This document shows positions 1-10,880 of a stretch of 64,000 nucleotides of DNA, piece after piece; the stretch's first letter is position 1; each line of letters begins with the position of its first letter. Location of the stretch: assembly GCF_036711975.1 (NCBI RefSeq), contig NC_091972.1, forward strand, positions 6,701,001 through 6,765,000, read 5' to 3'. The notes under the pieces were generated by a model, which saw only the letters and a list, made by a program, of their open reading frames with translations, searched no databases and was not told the DNA's origin. Both the position numbers and the translations under genes were made by a program. This DNA comes from Onthophagus taurus. Lineage: Eukaryota; Arthropoda; Insecta; Coleoptera; Scarabaeidae.

Positions 1-344
1 CGGGGATCCCACCCCGACGCTTTTCCTGATTACTTCGTCACGGAACCATCGGCATCGTTACGACACCGAAACTGATGTTATTAACGCCACCGTTCGGCCC
101 TTTAGGGTCGTCTTTAGTCTTCTTTTTTATTTTTCTACTGCACCAGGACTTTTTTACACTCATTTTAACTGTCGTAGTAGAACATTACACAAATTAACAT
201 GACAATAAAAGTTGTTAGGGAACCAAAAAGTACTTTTTTTCATACTAGTGTTAAAAGTAAGACTAGGAAATAGTTATTTAAACAATTTCAAAACGTTTTT
301 CATAATTTTAAATTATTTTTAATTAAATCTAGACAACAGATTTC
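1..344. other. Unassigned start of window
   Basis: No open frame or repeat that I recognise. The first 110 bases are GC-richer than the AT-rich rest. Confidence 0.3.
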
Positions 345-530
345 TGCACATTTACCCTTTACTGGGTAACTCTTCTTCTTCCAACACTATAGTCTTCTGT
401 GGCCGTTGGCTTGCATCACAACACCTTTCTAGATGCTTCAGCCATGTTATTCTCTGTGCTTTTATGTGTCGCGCTATGTCTGGTCGAATTCGTGGTTCCT
501 TCTTTTTCTCTACGTTCAATTAGCATCTTT
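345..530 (-). pseudogene. LINE C-terminal scrap (RTE/craniofacial-type), antisense
   Basis: Read on the minus strand, one frame gives a stretch containing IARHIKAQRITWLKHLERC. This resembles the conserved tail after the reverse transcriptase of RTE-like LINEs, where an 'I..R+L.W.GHV.RM' pattern precedes a basic segment. Only this tail survives, with no reverse transcriptase core beside it. The assignment rests on pattern recognition alone, so the family is uncertain. Confidence 0.45.
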
Positions 531-1781
531 TATCGGTCATATGTTCACTGACCTTAAATGTTCGTTCTTTAATAGCCAAATTTAATGATTTTCTTAATTT
601 AATAAATAATATTCAAGCTGATATAATTACATTATCTGAAACTTGGCTAACCGAAGATGTTAATTCTGAGGAGTTAAAAATAAATAATTTTAATTTGTTT
701 CGCCAAGATCGTCATTCTCGAGGTGGAGGAGTAGCAGTTTATATTAAAAAACAAGTTAATGCTTCATTAATTGGTACGAATGTTGCAATTGACCATAATA
801 AACTAGTTTATGCCATAGGGGCAGTCTACCGGGCACCTAGAGTAGGAGTAATAGAATATTTGAATATTTTGGAGAGCACAGTCATCGAAATTTTGCCAGT
901 AGTCTCCAAAATGATTATATTGGGTGATTTAAATATCAATTGTCTTCAATTAGAAACTCGTGCATCGCGTAATTTAGTGGATTTATGGAGGCTTTCAGTC
1001 TTCCCCAAGTAATCTCCACCCCCACAAGAGTTACATCGTCATCATTAACATTGCTTGATATTATTATGGTATCTGACCCTGAATCAGTAATCGATACAGG
1101 TGTTGTATCTTCAGATGGGCTATCGGATTATGAAGTAATATTCTGTACAGGGTGTCCCAATTTCGATATCCGCATAGGCTATCTCCGAAACTAAAAGAGA
1201 TAGAAAAAAAGTAGCTTACATGTCATGATCTCGTTTTTCGAGAAAATGCTAATGCCGAAAACTCCGAACAGCTATCGTCTTTTGTTTTCGCCCTATCGGC
1301 AAAAACTGAAAATTTTGCGAATACGACATTCAAATATCTCACTTATTATTAAAGATGGAGTATTATAAATAAAACATTATATGGGCTACTTTTTACGAAG
1401 AATTCAGTGGCGTAGGTAGAATTTTTTTCCCAGCTTTTATTTTCGAGATTTTAGACGTAACTTTATTTTTTTAAATGGAAACCATAGTTGGCTATGACTT
1501 AAAATAATTTGTTATTTTCTTCTGATAACAAATATATATAGTTTGTAGGGTATATTTCTTATGGTTATTGAATAATTAACAAAAATTCATTTTGTTCTGT
1601 CTAAAACTAATGTATGTATTTAAAAGTTAATGTTGCTATGGTGATAACCACACATACTATGATGGAACATAATGTATCAAATAATTGCCAAAGTTTGTAT
1701 TTAAAAATTCGATATCAACTCTGGCATTATGCACCAGCGTGTTAAGTGTCAAAGTATAACAAAACTGAATAAAACTTTACA

Positions 1782-2800
1782 ATGAATTTCGAAAATTATG
1801 AAAAATGTATCATGATGGAATGCGATATGTTATCAGATAAGAATGCGACGTTAGCCGCGGAATTTTATTTCACAAGATATCCAGAAAGAAGACAACCGCA
1901 CGTACGAACCTTCAGCCGGTCAGCAGAAAATTTAATAGATATTTGGTCCTTCCCCAAACCACATACAAAAACATACCAAAATGACCTGCAAGAGAAAGTG
2001 CAACAAGACGTCTGACCCAAAAGACACCGCTCCCGAATATGAAAGAAAAATAACTATAAACCATACAAAGCGGGGCTAACTCATTATTTACGTGCCTGAG
2101 ATGTCAATCGAAGATTAGAATTTTGTAGATGATATTTAAAAATATTAAATAATCTGCTGTTTGTTCAAAATGTAATCTGGACCGATGAAGTCTCTGAGTG
2201 TTCAAAGAAGATTGGGGTTCAATGTATGGTGTGCCCTTTTAGATAATAGAATTTTGGCATATAGTATCTACCATAAAAACTTAAACTCAGGGAAATACCT
2301 CAATATATTAAGGCAGCACATTGAGCCTTTGGACGACAATTTGCCACTAAATATGTCTCAAATGATATATTTTCAATATGACGGAGCACCAGCACATAAT
2401 GCCAGAGTTGTTAGTGAATTTTTAAATACTACTACAAACTCAAGGACAGTAGAATCTAACAGGACTGCTACATCTATTGTTGTGACAGCCTACCCGCAAA
2501 CTACGTCACACCATTTTCCACGCCTAGCTGTTGTTATGGTCTATGCGTTTGCTGTGTGTTTTTAGAGGTTATATCCTAGACGTATTCATATTAGTTTTGA
2601 AGTTTTATGTTTTTAGACGTATTAATGTCTATCATATAACTTCTAAAAACATAGACAGTTATCAGGCGTGGCAAATAGTGTGACGTAGAGTGCGGGCAAC
2701 CAACCCGTAGTCGACTACAAAAATACACTGGATGTAGCAGTCCTGTTAGATTCTACTGTCCTTGCTACAAACTTTGGCAATAATTGGAAACAATGCATTC
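1782..2800 (+). pseudogene. Broken mariner-like transposase (element 1)
   Basis: The N-terminal frame (1782-2015) carries a helix-turn-helix-like segment with AAEFYFTRYPERRQPHVRTF, resembling the DUF4817 type of insect transposases. After stops and frameshifts, RRLEFCR and VIWTDE near 2105-2190 mark the first catalytic Asp. The frame at 2185-2565 gives FNVWCALLDNRIL and YFQYDGAPAHNARVVSEFLN, the second catalytic Asp region. The frame is cut at 2440 by an insertion and resumes at 2774 with FGNNWK. It then runs directly into the right inverted arm, so the third catalytic residue is missing. It cannot encode an active enzyme. Confidence 0.85.
2441..2764. mobile_element. 324-bp inverted-repeat element (MITE) with 9-bp target duplication
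   Basis: The ends are CAAGGACAGTAGAATCTAAC and its reverse complement, and the inverted similarity continues inward for over 100 bp with gaps. The flanking 9-mer CTACAAACT is present at 2432-2440 and again at 2765-2773. Deleting the element plus one copy restores the transposase reading FLNTTTNFGNNW. A 9-bp duplication favours a Mutator-like transposase source; an 8-bp hAT-type event with a chance extra match is the alternative. There is no coding capacity. Confidence 0.85.
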
Positions 2801-3639
2801 CCTCATGGTATGGTTATCACCATAACAACATTAAGTTTTAAATACATACAATAGTTTTAGAAAGAACAAACAAAATTGATACATTATATTCCATCATAGT
2901 ATGTATGGTTATCACCATAGCAACATTAACTTTTAAATACATACATTAGATTTAGATGGAACAAAATGAATTTTTGTTAATTATTCAATAACTATAAGAA
3001 ATATACCCCACAAACTATATATATTTGTTATCAGAAGAAAATAACAAATTATTTTAAGTCATAGCCAACTATGGTTTCCATTTAAAAAAATAAAGTTACG
3101 TCTAAAATCTCGAAAATAAAAGATGGGAAAAAAATTCTACCTACGCCACTGAATTCTTCGTAAAAAGTTGCCCATATAATGTTTTATTTATAATACAATA
3201 TATCTTTGATAATAAGTGAAATATTCGTGATTGTCGTTTTTGCAAAATTTTCAGTTTTTGCCGATAGGGCGAAAACAAAAGACGATAGCTGTTCGGAGTT
3301 TTCGGCATTAGCATTTTCTCGAAAAACGAGATCATGATATGTAAGCTACTTTTTTTCTATCTCTTTTAGTTTCGGAGATAGCCTATGCGGACATCGAAAT
3401 TGGGACACCCTGTACACTAAACATTGATGTGACCATTAAGAGTCTATAATTAAGCACCTTCAGGAGCTACAAAAATTTTGATTATCAATCATTTTGCAAT
3501 AATCTTTACGCGATTCCTTTTTTTTGAGATTTTTGACATACCTAACGTCAATGAGAAGGTGTCATTTTTGACAAATAGTATTTTACAAGTAATACAGTGA
3601 CATGCTGTGATGATCACGAAAAAGCTTGTTTTCATCTTC

Positions 3640-3900
3640 TGTCGGCATGGTCTATGCGTCGCATCTCTATATTATTGTTGGTCTTATTAATAGTGCGAAC
3701 TTATCATTAGGTGTTTGTATGCACTTATTGCCACTAAACATTCTAATCTCGATTTCATCAGTGACATTATTTGTTTTTTTTTTGCTCTGGATTCCTAATG
3801 TATGAAGCTTTGTATTCGGTCGAATGAATAATTTAATGTGTTGAGGTACTCTGGATCTTCTTCGTGCTCTTATGGACTCCATATATTTTGTTTTGGGTGC
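3640..3900 (-). pseudogene. LINE reverse-transcriptase C-terminal scrap, antisense
   Basis: The minus-strand frame (3667-3882) contains VTDEIEIRMFSGNKC followed by ALLIRPTII. This fits the '..EI..RI..GN+C' then 'LIRP.+.YG.E.W' pattern downstream of the RTE-type reverse transcriptase, with the stretch between compressed. The surrounding frame is short and broken. The family assignment is tentative. Confidence 0.4.
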
Positions 3901-6185
3901 ATTTTGTTAGTTATGAGTCCTACTTTTGAGGTTTCTTTTGGGAGTTGAGCAAATTTTGTCCTTAATTCTCCCTTAGTAAACTATGTCATCTGCATCATCG
4001 TACCATTCATTTAGTGTCTCCTATTCTTCTACTATTCTATCTTTTTGTTTTTCGTGTTGTAAAATTGCAAAAAAGTCCTCTACTGTTTAATTCTAAATTC
4101 TTTTCGTTTTCCATGTTCCTGTATTCATTTATTTGTTGCTTTCTAAATTTATTTTATTTGTTGTAGAAATCCTGTGAGTCAATTTTACCTGCACCAGGAA
4201 GTAGTCTGAGTCACAGTTGGCATCTCGGTATGTTTCAACATCGTTTGTAGAAGAAGCTCATCACTTAGATATTAAGACGTGGTCGAATTGGCTGCACTCA
4301 TCCATACTTGGGATTATCGATGCTCCAATACCATCAGGGTGCATCTTGAGCTGTTCCTTAGACCATTCTGTATCCAGAACGGAGCTCCCCTGTCAATGTG
4401 GAGGTTTCATTTTGTGTTGAGTCAGGTGATTATTTTCTGGATTTTTTGAGAACATATAACGATACATCTCTATTTTCAACTGAATTTTAATAGCGTGAAG
4501 CTATATAAATCTTCGATAAATTTTATTGTAATTATAATTATCCAATAAATTTCTTGTACTTATAGACAAATTACAAAAACTAGTTTTGGCTTTAAGTTAC
4601 GCAAAGTCGTAACTTTGATCGGAGAGTTGCCCTAAAAGTCGTAAAGAAAGGTTAACTGTGTGTCGTCCCGGTGTCAAAATATTGACGGGGGCCGGGTGGT
4701 TCGTTAGCCGGCTTATAAATCTCGTTGAAGATAGGAACCCGCGGCGGGACGGGTTGATCGCAAATCTGGCTAATTCCGAGACTTGCACATTGATTTGCGA
4801 CCGTTCCCGTCGGTTCGAAAAACCGAAACGCAGTAGTAGGCCGCGCGATGTCGGCAAAAGATTAATCCGGAGGCCCCGGATCCCACAACAGTGCGTGTTT
4901 CGATCCCATTTCTGTCCACTAATTGCGATTTCGCTTATTTAAATTTTTTGAAGCAATAAACTTTATTCGCGTTTTTTTGTCGTTAAATTGAAAAAAATCC
5001 AAAAATAAATAAACCGATTCAAATCGATTACAAAAATTGGATTTTTTTTTTGGTTTGCGAGGGATTTTGAAGAACCAATCGGAGATTTTTTTTTGGTATA
5101 AAACGCATATGCGTGTCGTCTCTAATTAATGCTCCCTTTTTAATATTCATCGAGAGCGAAAACACGGGAAGCCCAGCTACTGTTAATTTATGACGAAAAA
5201 CTGAGGCATTAATTAAATATACATCTTGGCTACCCGATCCCCGCCTTTTTCTCCTTTCCAATTGCTACATTTCACGCAGCTTTCCGCGTTAAATCATTCT
5301 TAACCCCTTTTCATAATATCAACTTTACATAAAAAACACAAACGAAAAAAGAAACACCATAAGAAAATGTTGTTTTTTTGGATGTTTTGACGTGTACACC
5401 AAAATATTTGGTTTATTAATTGTTTATTGATACCTGTTAGATGATAAAGTTTGTGAAATTTGAGAGAGTAAAAGTTGCGACATCTGTTGCACGTGATGTG
5501 AAGCTCGTGCGACGGTGCTGCGCCGCGGCGTAAACGTCGCGCGCCTATGAGTTACGGCCGTTAAAAGTTTTACAGTGTGTGCCGTTTTACGAGCGCATAC
5601 TTTTCGCCCCGCGCGCGCACGAGTTACGACCGCGCGACGAGGTTTTATCGCGATACAGGCGGTTTTTCGGTTCCGTACCCGATGCGGAGATGATAAAACC
5701 GTAATTTGTGGGTTTGCACAGTTTACTGCCGTGCCAATGGAACAGACTCAAATTACACTATATGATCATCAGATACATTTTGTACCCAAAAAAAGAAAAA
5801 AGAATCTTAATTCCAAATACCTAAATCGTTACAGTAAATTATTCAAGATGTTTTTGTAGGTTATAGCTGGCAAGATTTATTATGTCAAACTTGCTCTTTT
5901 AGACACTATGAAGTAAAAAAAAATCAAAATTTGCAAAACTCGCTGAAGTGTTGAGACATCGATGCTTTTGATCATCGATGACTCATAGATTAGGGTATCA
6001 CAAAGCCTGTATGTCTTCTCCAAACTACTACTCTAGGAGTTTAAACATTTTATCGATCCGATAGGGTTGTGCACTGTGCTCATGTAGCACATCTTGTCAA
6101 AATCTTAGTCACTTTGGATAACAGGGATGAGAATCTAAAAACAGGTACTAGTGGGGGATACATTGGACAATTTTTGTTCTTGTTA
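3900..6185. other. Non-coding interval with two GC-rich blocks
   Basis: No gene recognised. Two compositional islands stand out: about 4640-4900 (many CG dinucleotides) and about 5490-5710 (strongly CpG-rich, with clusters such as GCGCCGCGGCG and CGCGCGCGC). Short open frames exist on both strands of these blocks but match nothing and probably reflect base composition. They could be regulatory sequence or a 5' exon or promoter of an unseen transcript. Confidence 0.4.
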
Positions 6186-6189
6186 TTAT

Positions 6190-7205
6190 ACAGTGTGATT
6201 TATTAGCTCACCATCAAACTTTGATATACATATGTCAAATGTCAGTTTTTTGCAAGGTTTAATTATTACATACAAGAAGAAACTCAAAATGTATGCTTAT
6301 AGCACTGAAGAGTATGCTGATATAATTTTCAGCATACTCTTCATTCATTTTCAGCATAATCAGTACGAGAATATCAAGAAAGATTTCCAAGCGTCATTTG
6401 CCATATTATTCAGTTTTTGACGATTCTTTCAGAAAACTTCGGTAATCCTGCTCCAGCAAAAGCTATTCGACCGCATATAGTTAATGTAGAGGACGAAGAA
6501 GCTGTAATTAATGCTGTCATTAGATAATCCTTCCATTAGCACTCGAAGAATAGCACACAATATACATGTAAGTCAAAATTTTTCATGGCGCATATTGAAC
6601 CGCGAAGTCCTTCATCGTAAACAGAATGTTCAAGCTCTACAGCCAGGAGATAATCAGCAACGGTTAGCATTTTGTGAATGGTTATTGCAGCAACATGCCC
6701 AAAATAATGACTTCATTTCAAATGTTCTCTGGACAGATGAATCATGTTTTATACGAGATGGTATAAATAATTACCATAATGAATACATCTGGGCATTACA
6801 AAATCCGCATGCGATTAGATCAAGGAAATTTCAACAACGTTTCAGCATCAACGTTTGGGGTGGAATATTTAACAACAATTTACTACGTTTGCATGTACTT
6901 GATGGACGTTTGAACGCTGTAAATTACAGATTTTTTTTGAACAATACACTTTTTGATTAACTTGAAGATATACCTCGTAATGTAATTCAAAATATGTGGT
7001 ACCAGCACGATGGTGCCCCACCTCATCGCGGAAGAGTAGTTGTCGAGTGGTTAAACCAATATTTTCCAAACAAGTGGATTGGTAATAATGGTCCATTTGC
7101 TTGGCCACCTAGATCCCCCGACCTTAATCCGTTGGATTTCTACTTATGGGGTCATATGAAACAAATTGTGTATCAAGTGGAAAATAACACACGAGAACTG
7201 TAAGC
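6190..7205 (+). pseudogene. Broken mariner-like transposase (element 2)
   Basis: The catalytic region is nearly complete. The frame at 6511-6957 gives ISTRRIAHNIHVSQ (helix-turn-helix), VLWTDESCF (first Asp) and FSINVWGGIF. A stop at 6958 then interrupts, and the frame continues at 6994-7203 with WYQHDGAPPHRGRVVVEWLN (second Asp) and WPPRSPDLNPLDFYLW (third acidic residue, about 36 residues on). Upstream, VFDDSFRKLR and GNPAPAKAIRPHIVNVEDEE are readable in different frames between 6380 and 6510. Frameshifts and stops make it inactive. I could not find matching terminal repeats, though a TACAGTGTG at 6189 may be one end. Confidence 0.85.
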
Positions 7206-7362
7206 GAACGTTTAAGTGTACTTTGAATATTATATTACCATTATTGTTGGATTTAGATAGGATTTTCCGAGAGCTTGATTTTGCTATTTATAGGATAAAG
7301 CATGCCTTTTCAAAAACTTAATTTCGTATCCATTACTTAACTTTTCAGTTACTTGAGCAATA

Positions 7363-9575
7363 CAGGGTGTCCCGTTAAGCGTACGGAGCGGCTGTATCTC
7401 TAGAACGGTAAGGCCAAGAGGTTTGGGAAAAAAATCCTTATAAGCAAAGTGACCAAGAGAAATAGCTGGAAATTATTTTGAAGTTCGTAATTCGACCGCT
7501 AGGGGGCGTAACTGCCATTGAGAAACATAAAGTTGCCGCTATCTCAGAAACTTAGACGATGAGCTATAACTTTGACAACATCATTTAATAGCTTGGATAA
7601 TACCGCATCGCTTTTGTTTTGCGATATTTCTCATATCTGTCATAATAAGGGAGGGGAAGGCCAATGCGTTTTCATATGTTTACATTTTAATATCTCCTAC
7701 ACCATTCAACCGATTTGAATGTTTTCGGTGTTGTTTGAAAGAGCATTTTATGCTCTTTTTAAAGATATTTTCAGTAAGACCGTCTGCTTTAACACAAATG
7801 AGCTAGAGGACGTTATCTGCAGCGATTACATATTTTTGTGATTTTTTAAGAAAAGTTAAATGGAACGATACTATTTACTTCACAGACCCTTAGTTACCTT
7901 AAAATTTGCTAAATTTTAGTGAAAACCGCATCTCGATATCGCCACCCGTTCTCGAGTTATAGAAGAAAATGTTAAAAACTCGAGTGCCATCAATCGGATC
8001 CAGTTACCTCATCGAGAAAAACAAATCACATTACCATGGTAACTGTAAACATGTCATTTACTAACGCAGAAGCGTATGATAGAGCGTATGATGATTTATT
8101 TTCAATGTTTCGAATACGATGCAACTGCATGGCAAAAATGTGCAATGCAATTACGACAAAGAAAGACATTTTTCTCTAGAAGTGTTTTTAAGATTGACTT
8201 AGCGATTACGGAAAACTGGCAACGTGTAGCCCATTCAGACATCTCTATGAATTCGTAAATCATATTGGTGCGCAATGTGATCCCACATAATCTGGGAACT
8301 CCGAAAACAATTGTCCACAAGAGTTCTCAAGAGAATAATATCTCCACCACGTTGTTTTACATCAGGCCTTAACAGATACCGATTATGATAACAGACTGAA
8401 CTATTACCATTGACTGTTAAATATGATTTGGGCAAATCCAAACCTTTTATCACAAATGCTATGGATGCATGAGGCATCTGTCCACAAGCTGATGTAAACT
8501 TGCATAATATGCATTCTTGGTTTGAGCAAAACCCACATTGCTTTCACCCCTTTATCTATTGGGTAGACTAAACGACCTGACTTTTCAAGAAAAGCCAATA
8601 ACCAGGGAAAATATGACAAAACACTAAATATCAGTAAAAACGTGTCCAGGGAAGAGACTTAGCAGCGCTTTTTTTCGTCGAAACTAGATTAAATAAATGC
8701 ATCGAGGTTTATGTAAGACATTTCGAACATTAGTGAGCTATTTTAGCCAAAAATTTAAGTTATTCTAAGTGTTTCGGTTTATTTTGTTTTATTATCATTG
8801 TTGATGTTTCATTGATCCGTTGGCTTTTCAACACGCCTCAAAAGTAGTTTTGAAGCAGTTCTAAGCTTGGATAAAGTGTGAAGGAAGGTTATAGATAATA
8901 AAATTTTGTTATCTCTTATTTCTTTCCTAAGGTAACTTGATCCGATTAAGATATACGAATTTTTAACATTTTCTTTTATAATTCTAGAATGAATGGAGAT
9001 ATCGAGATGCGGTTTTCACTAATATTTAGCAAATATTATGGTGATTAACGGTCTGTGAAGTAAATAGTACCGTTCCATTTAACTTTTTTTCAAAAATCAC
9101 AAACATATGTAACCGCTGCAGATAACGCCCTCTAGCTTATTTGTTTTAAACCAAGAGGTCTTACTGAAAATATCTTTTAAAAGAGCACGAAATGCTCTTT
9201 CAAACAAGACCAAAAATATTCAAATCGGTTGAATGGTCCAGGAGATATTAAAATGTAAACATATGAAAACGCATTGGCCTCCCCCTCCCTTATTATGACA
9301 GATATGAAAAATATTGCAAAACAAAAGTGATGCGGTATTATCCAAGCTACTAAATGATGTTGTCAAAGTTTTAGCTCATCGTCTAACTTTCTGAGATAGC
9401 GGGAATTTTATGTTTCTCTATGGCAGTTACGCCCCCTAGCGGTCGAATTACGAACTTCAAAATAATTTCCAGCTATTTCTCTTGGTCACTTTGCTTATAA
9501 AGATTTTTTTCCCAAACCTCTAGGCCTTACCGTTGTTGAGATACAGCCGCTCCGTACGCTTAACGGGACACCCTG
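7363..9575 (+). mobile_element. Mariner-like element 3, about 610-bp inverted repeats, TA target site
   Basis: The ends CAGGGTGTCCCGTTAAGCGT and its reverse complement are flanked by TA at 7361-7362 and 9576-9577. The arms are roughly 7363-7980 and 8965-9575, diverged but alignable throughout. The interior holds a collapsed transposase. It is inserted in the pogo-like remnant, whose frame is readable on both sides. The end sequence and layout resemble element 1, but the arms are not the same subfamily. Confidence 0.92.
8050..8735 (+). pseudogene. Collapsed mariner-like transposase (element 3)
   Basis: Pieces of one transposase appear in order on the plus strand: MSFTNAEAYD and SRSVFKIDLAITE (DNA-binding region, 8050-8205), YDNRLNYY and LLNMIWANPNLLSQMLWM (8377-8465, where the first catalytic Asp is lost), VNLHNMHSWFEQNPH (8490-8535), then a jump to the C-terminus NKCIEVYVRHFEH ending at a stop near 8732. 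The second and third catalytic regions are deleted. Minus-strand open frames here are shadows. Confidence 0.75.
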
Positions 9576-10880
9576 TATATTGCCTCATTGAACCGAAAAC
9601 TTTGGCAATGATAAAATTACCCACGTCAATTTCTCTAGCGTCCTCAGATTCATGTGAAAAATTTAAATCGTCATCAGAAGATAGTTCTAAATTTCCATTC
9701 TTTACACTGCTCATCAGACGATTTGTCATCCAAAACATTCCCCGTTGCTTTATCTTTTTCAAAAATCTTTCTTCCTTGGCACCTCATCATCAACAATTCG
9801 CCTCTTCGACTTTTGGTTTTAATGTCTTACGCACCTTCTTGTCTTTCCTACTAGCTATTTCATCTTTTTCGTGCGTGTCAGTGGCGATAATACTTTTCCT
9901 TTCTTGGGGTCCACGTTTTGTGGTTTTTCTTTCACCTGCTTTGGGAAATAATCTTGAGGGGAGACAAATGGTGTAGCTTGAGATGTTGAACTGCTTGTAC
10001 TTGTTTTGTTCGTCCGTTTTTCCAACAGGCAAAGGTCTATCCGTTAAATAAGACGACAAACAGTCTTCCTCTGTAAAAGCTGGTCTATCAAAAGGCGAAA
10101 TAAGCCTAAAAATTTTCTAATACTTTAATAAAATTGTCACTGGTCATCCAGTCTGATTTATGTATCAGTCCAATATCGCCGGTCGTATCAGGAACACCTT
10201 CCATAATTCTTTTTTGGTAGAGATGGTAGAGTTATGCCATTGGTACCTATTATTCCCACTTATTCTTACTTCACCATGTTCTCTTGAGGTTACTTGTCCT
10301 ATTTGATGCTGATCTTTTTTGTCGATTATTTTCTGAACCTTCTGAACCGTGGTGATAACGGTGTGAAAAAGACACACTCTATGACATAAAGTTTGTTTTT
10401 TAAAACTAGAAATAAATTCCTCTAATTAAAAAAAAAATTTTTCACATTTTCTGAATTGAAGCTAGTCAACCTATCTTGTAACCTCGGAAGTTCTAATGGA
10501 TAATGACGAGTTTCTCTTCATAAACCCTGAAAAGCAATCTTCACCCGCCATTTCATTTATAGCCCATGTCTCGGGCATTTTCATAGAATTCTTTTGAACA
10601 TATTCAATTGCTACTCCTCTTACGGCTTTTGGTGTTAAACCATGAGACATGTTATTACATTGCAACAAGTATTCCACAAGTTTAGCTTAGTATTCTTTTT
10701 GCCAAGTTTAGAAATTCATGAAAACCGCTAAAAACTATGGATATTGCCAAATCAAAGGAAACTTAAAAAATTCTGAGGACCTTTATAAATTCCAAGTTAT
10801 TCCAAGTTATATTATATTATTACTTTTTCAAGGTTATTGTTAATAATAATGAAATATGTCAAAATTTGTCAAAATAAAAT

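Larger units (their letters stand above)
1148..3412 (+). mobile_element. Mariner-like element 1 with very long terminal inverted repeats, TA target site
   Basis: The element begins CAGGGTGTCCCAATTTCGAT and ends with its reverse complement. It is flanked by TA at 1146-1147 and 3413-3414, the duplication typical of Tc1/mariner elements. The inverted arms are unusually long: 1148 to about 1735, against about 2385 to 3412. The right arm contains an internal duplication of about 100 bp near 2800-2950 and is interrupted by a separate 324-bp insertion at 2441-2764. A broken transposase lies between the arms. The copy is non-autonomous and sits inside a LINE. Confidence 0.92.
550..3600 (+). pseudogene. 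Jockey-type LINE endonuclease remnant, split by a DNA transposon
   Basis: The plus strand encodes the endonuclease (EEP) region of a non-LTR retrotransposon: an N-terminal LNVRSL segment, ITLSETWL near 632, RGGGVAVYIKK near 720, and ILGDLNIN near 915. A frameshift near 985 moves the frame to SSSLTLLDIIM and SDGLSDYEVIFC. The SDH triad motif reads SDY, so the copy is dead. The frame is interrupted at 1146 by a mariner-like element and resumes at 3415 with RSYKNFDYQSFCNNLYAIP and then NEKVSFLTN, the linker normally found between endonuclease and reverse transcriptase. No reverse transcriptase follows, so the copy is also truncated. Confidence 0.85.
7220..10685 (-). pseudogene. Pogo/Tigger-like transposase remnant, split by mariner-like element 3
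   Basis: On the minus strand, 10677-10471 encodes MSHGLTPKAVRGVAIEYVQ and MAGEDCFSGFMKRNSSLSIR, the CENP-B-type DNA-binding region of pogo/Tigger transposases. 10377-10165 gives TTVQKVQKIIDKKDQHQIGQ, the start of the DDE domain. Most of the DDE core is deleted. 10059-9790 gives FPKAGERKTTKRGPQERKS, and 9762-9578 gives an acidic tail ending DVGNFIIAKVFGSMRQY. There a mariner-like element interrupts, and the frame resumes at 7360 reading leftward with IAQVTEKLSNGYEIKFLKRH, the family's usual C-terminus. It is inactive. Confidence 0.82.

Noticed and set aside
3141-3335. Minus-strand frame of 64 codons
   Set aside because: It lies wholly in the right inverted arm of mariner element 1 and has a counterpart in the left arm. 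It is repeat sequence, not a gene.
4795-4830. GGTTCGAAAAACC considered as a tRNA B box
   Set aside because: No acceptor stem, A box or cloverleaf could be formed around it.
4658-4942. Overlapping frames in the GC-rich block, considered as an exon
   Set aside because: Frames are open on both strands, show no domain, and lack supported splice sites. Composition explains them.
8235-8619. Two minus-strand frames inside mariner element 3
   Set aside because: The plus strand of the same interval reads as transposase residues in order (YDNRLNYY, NLHNMHSWFEQNPH), so the minus frames are shadows.
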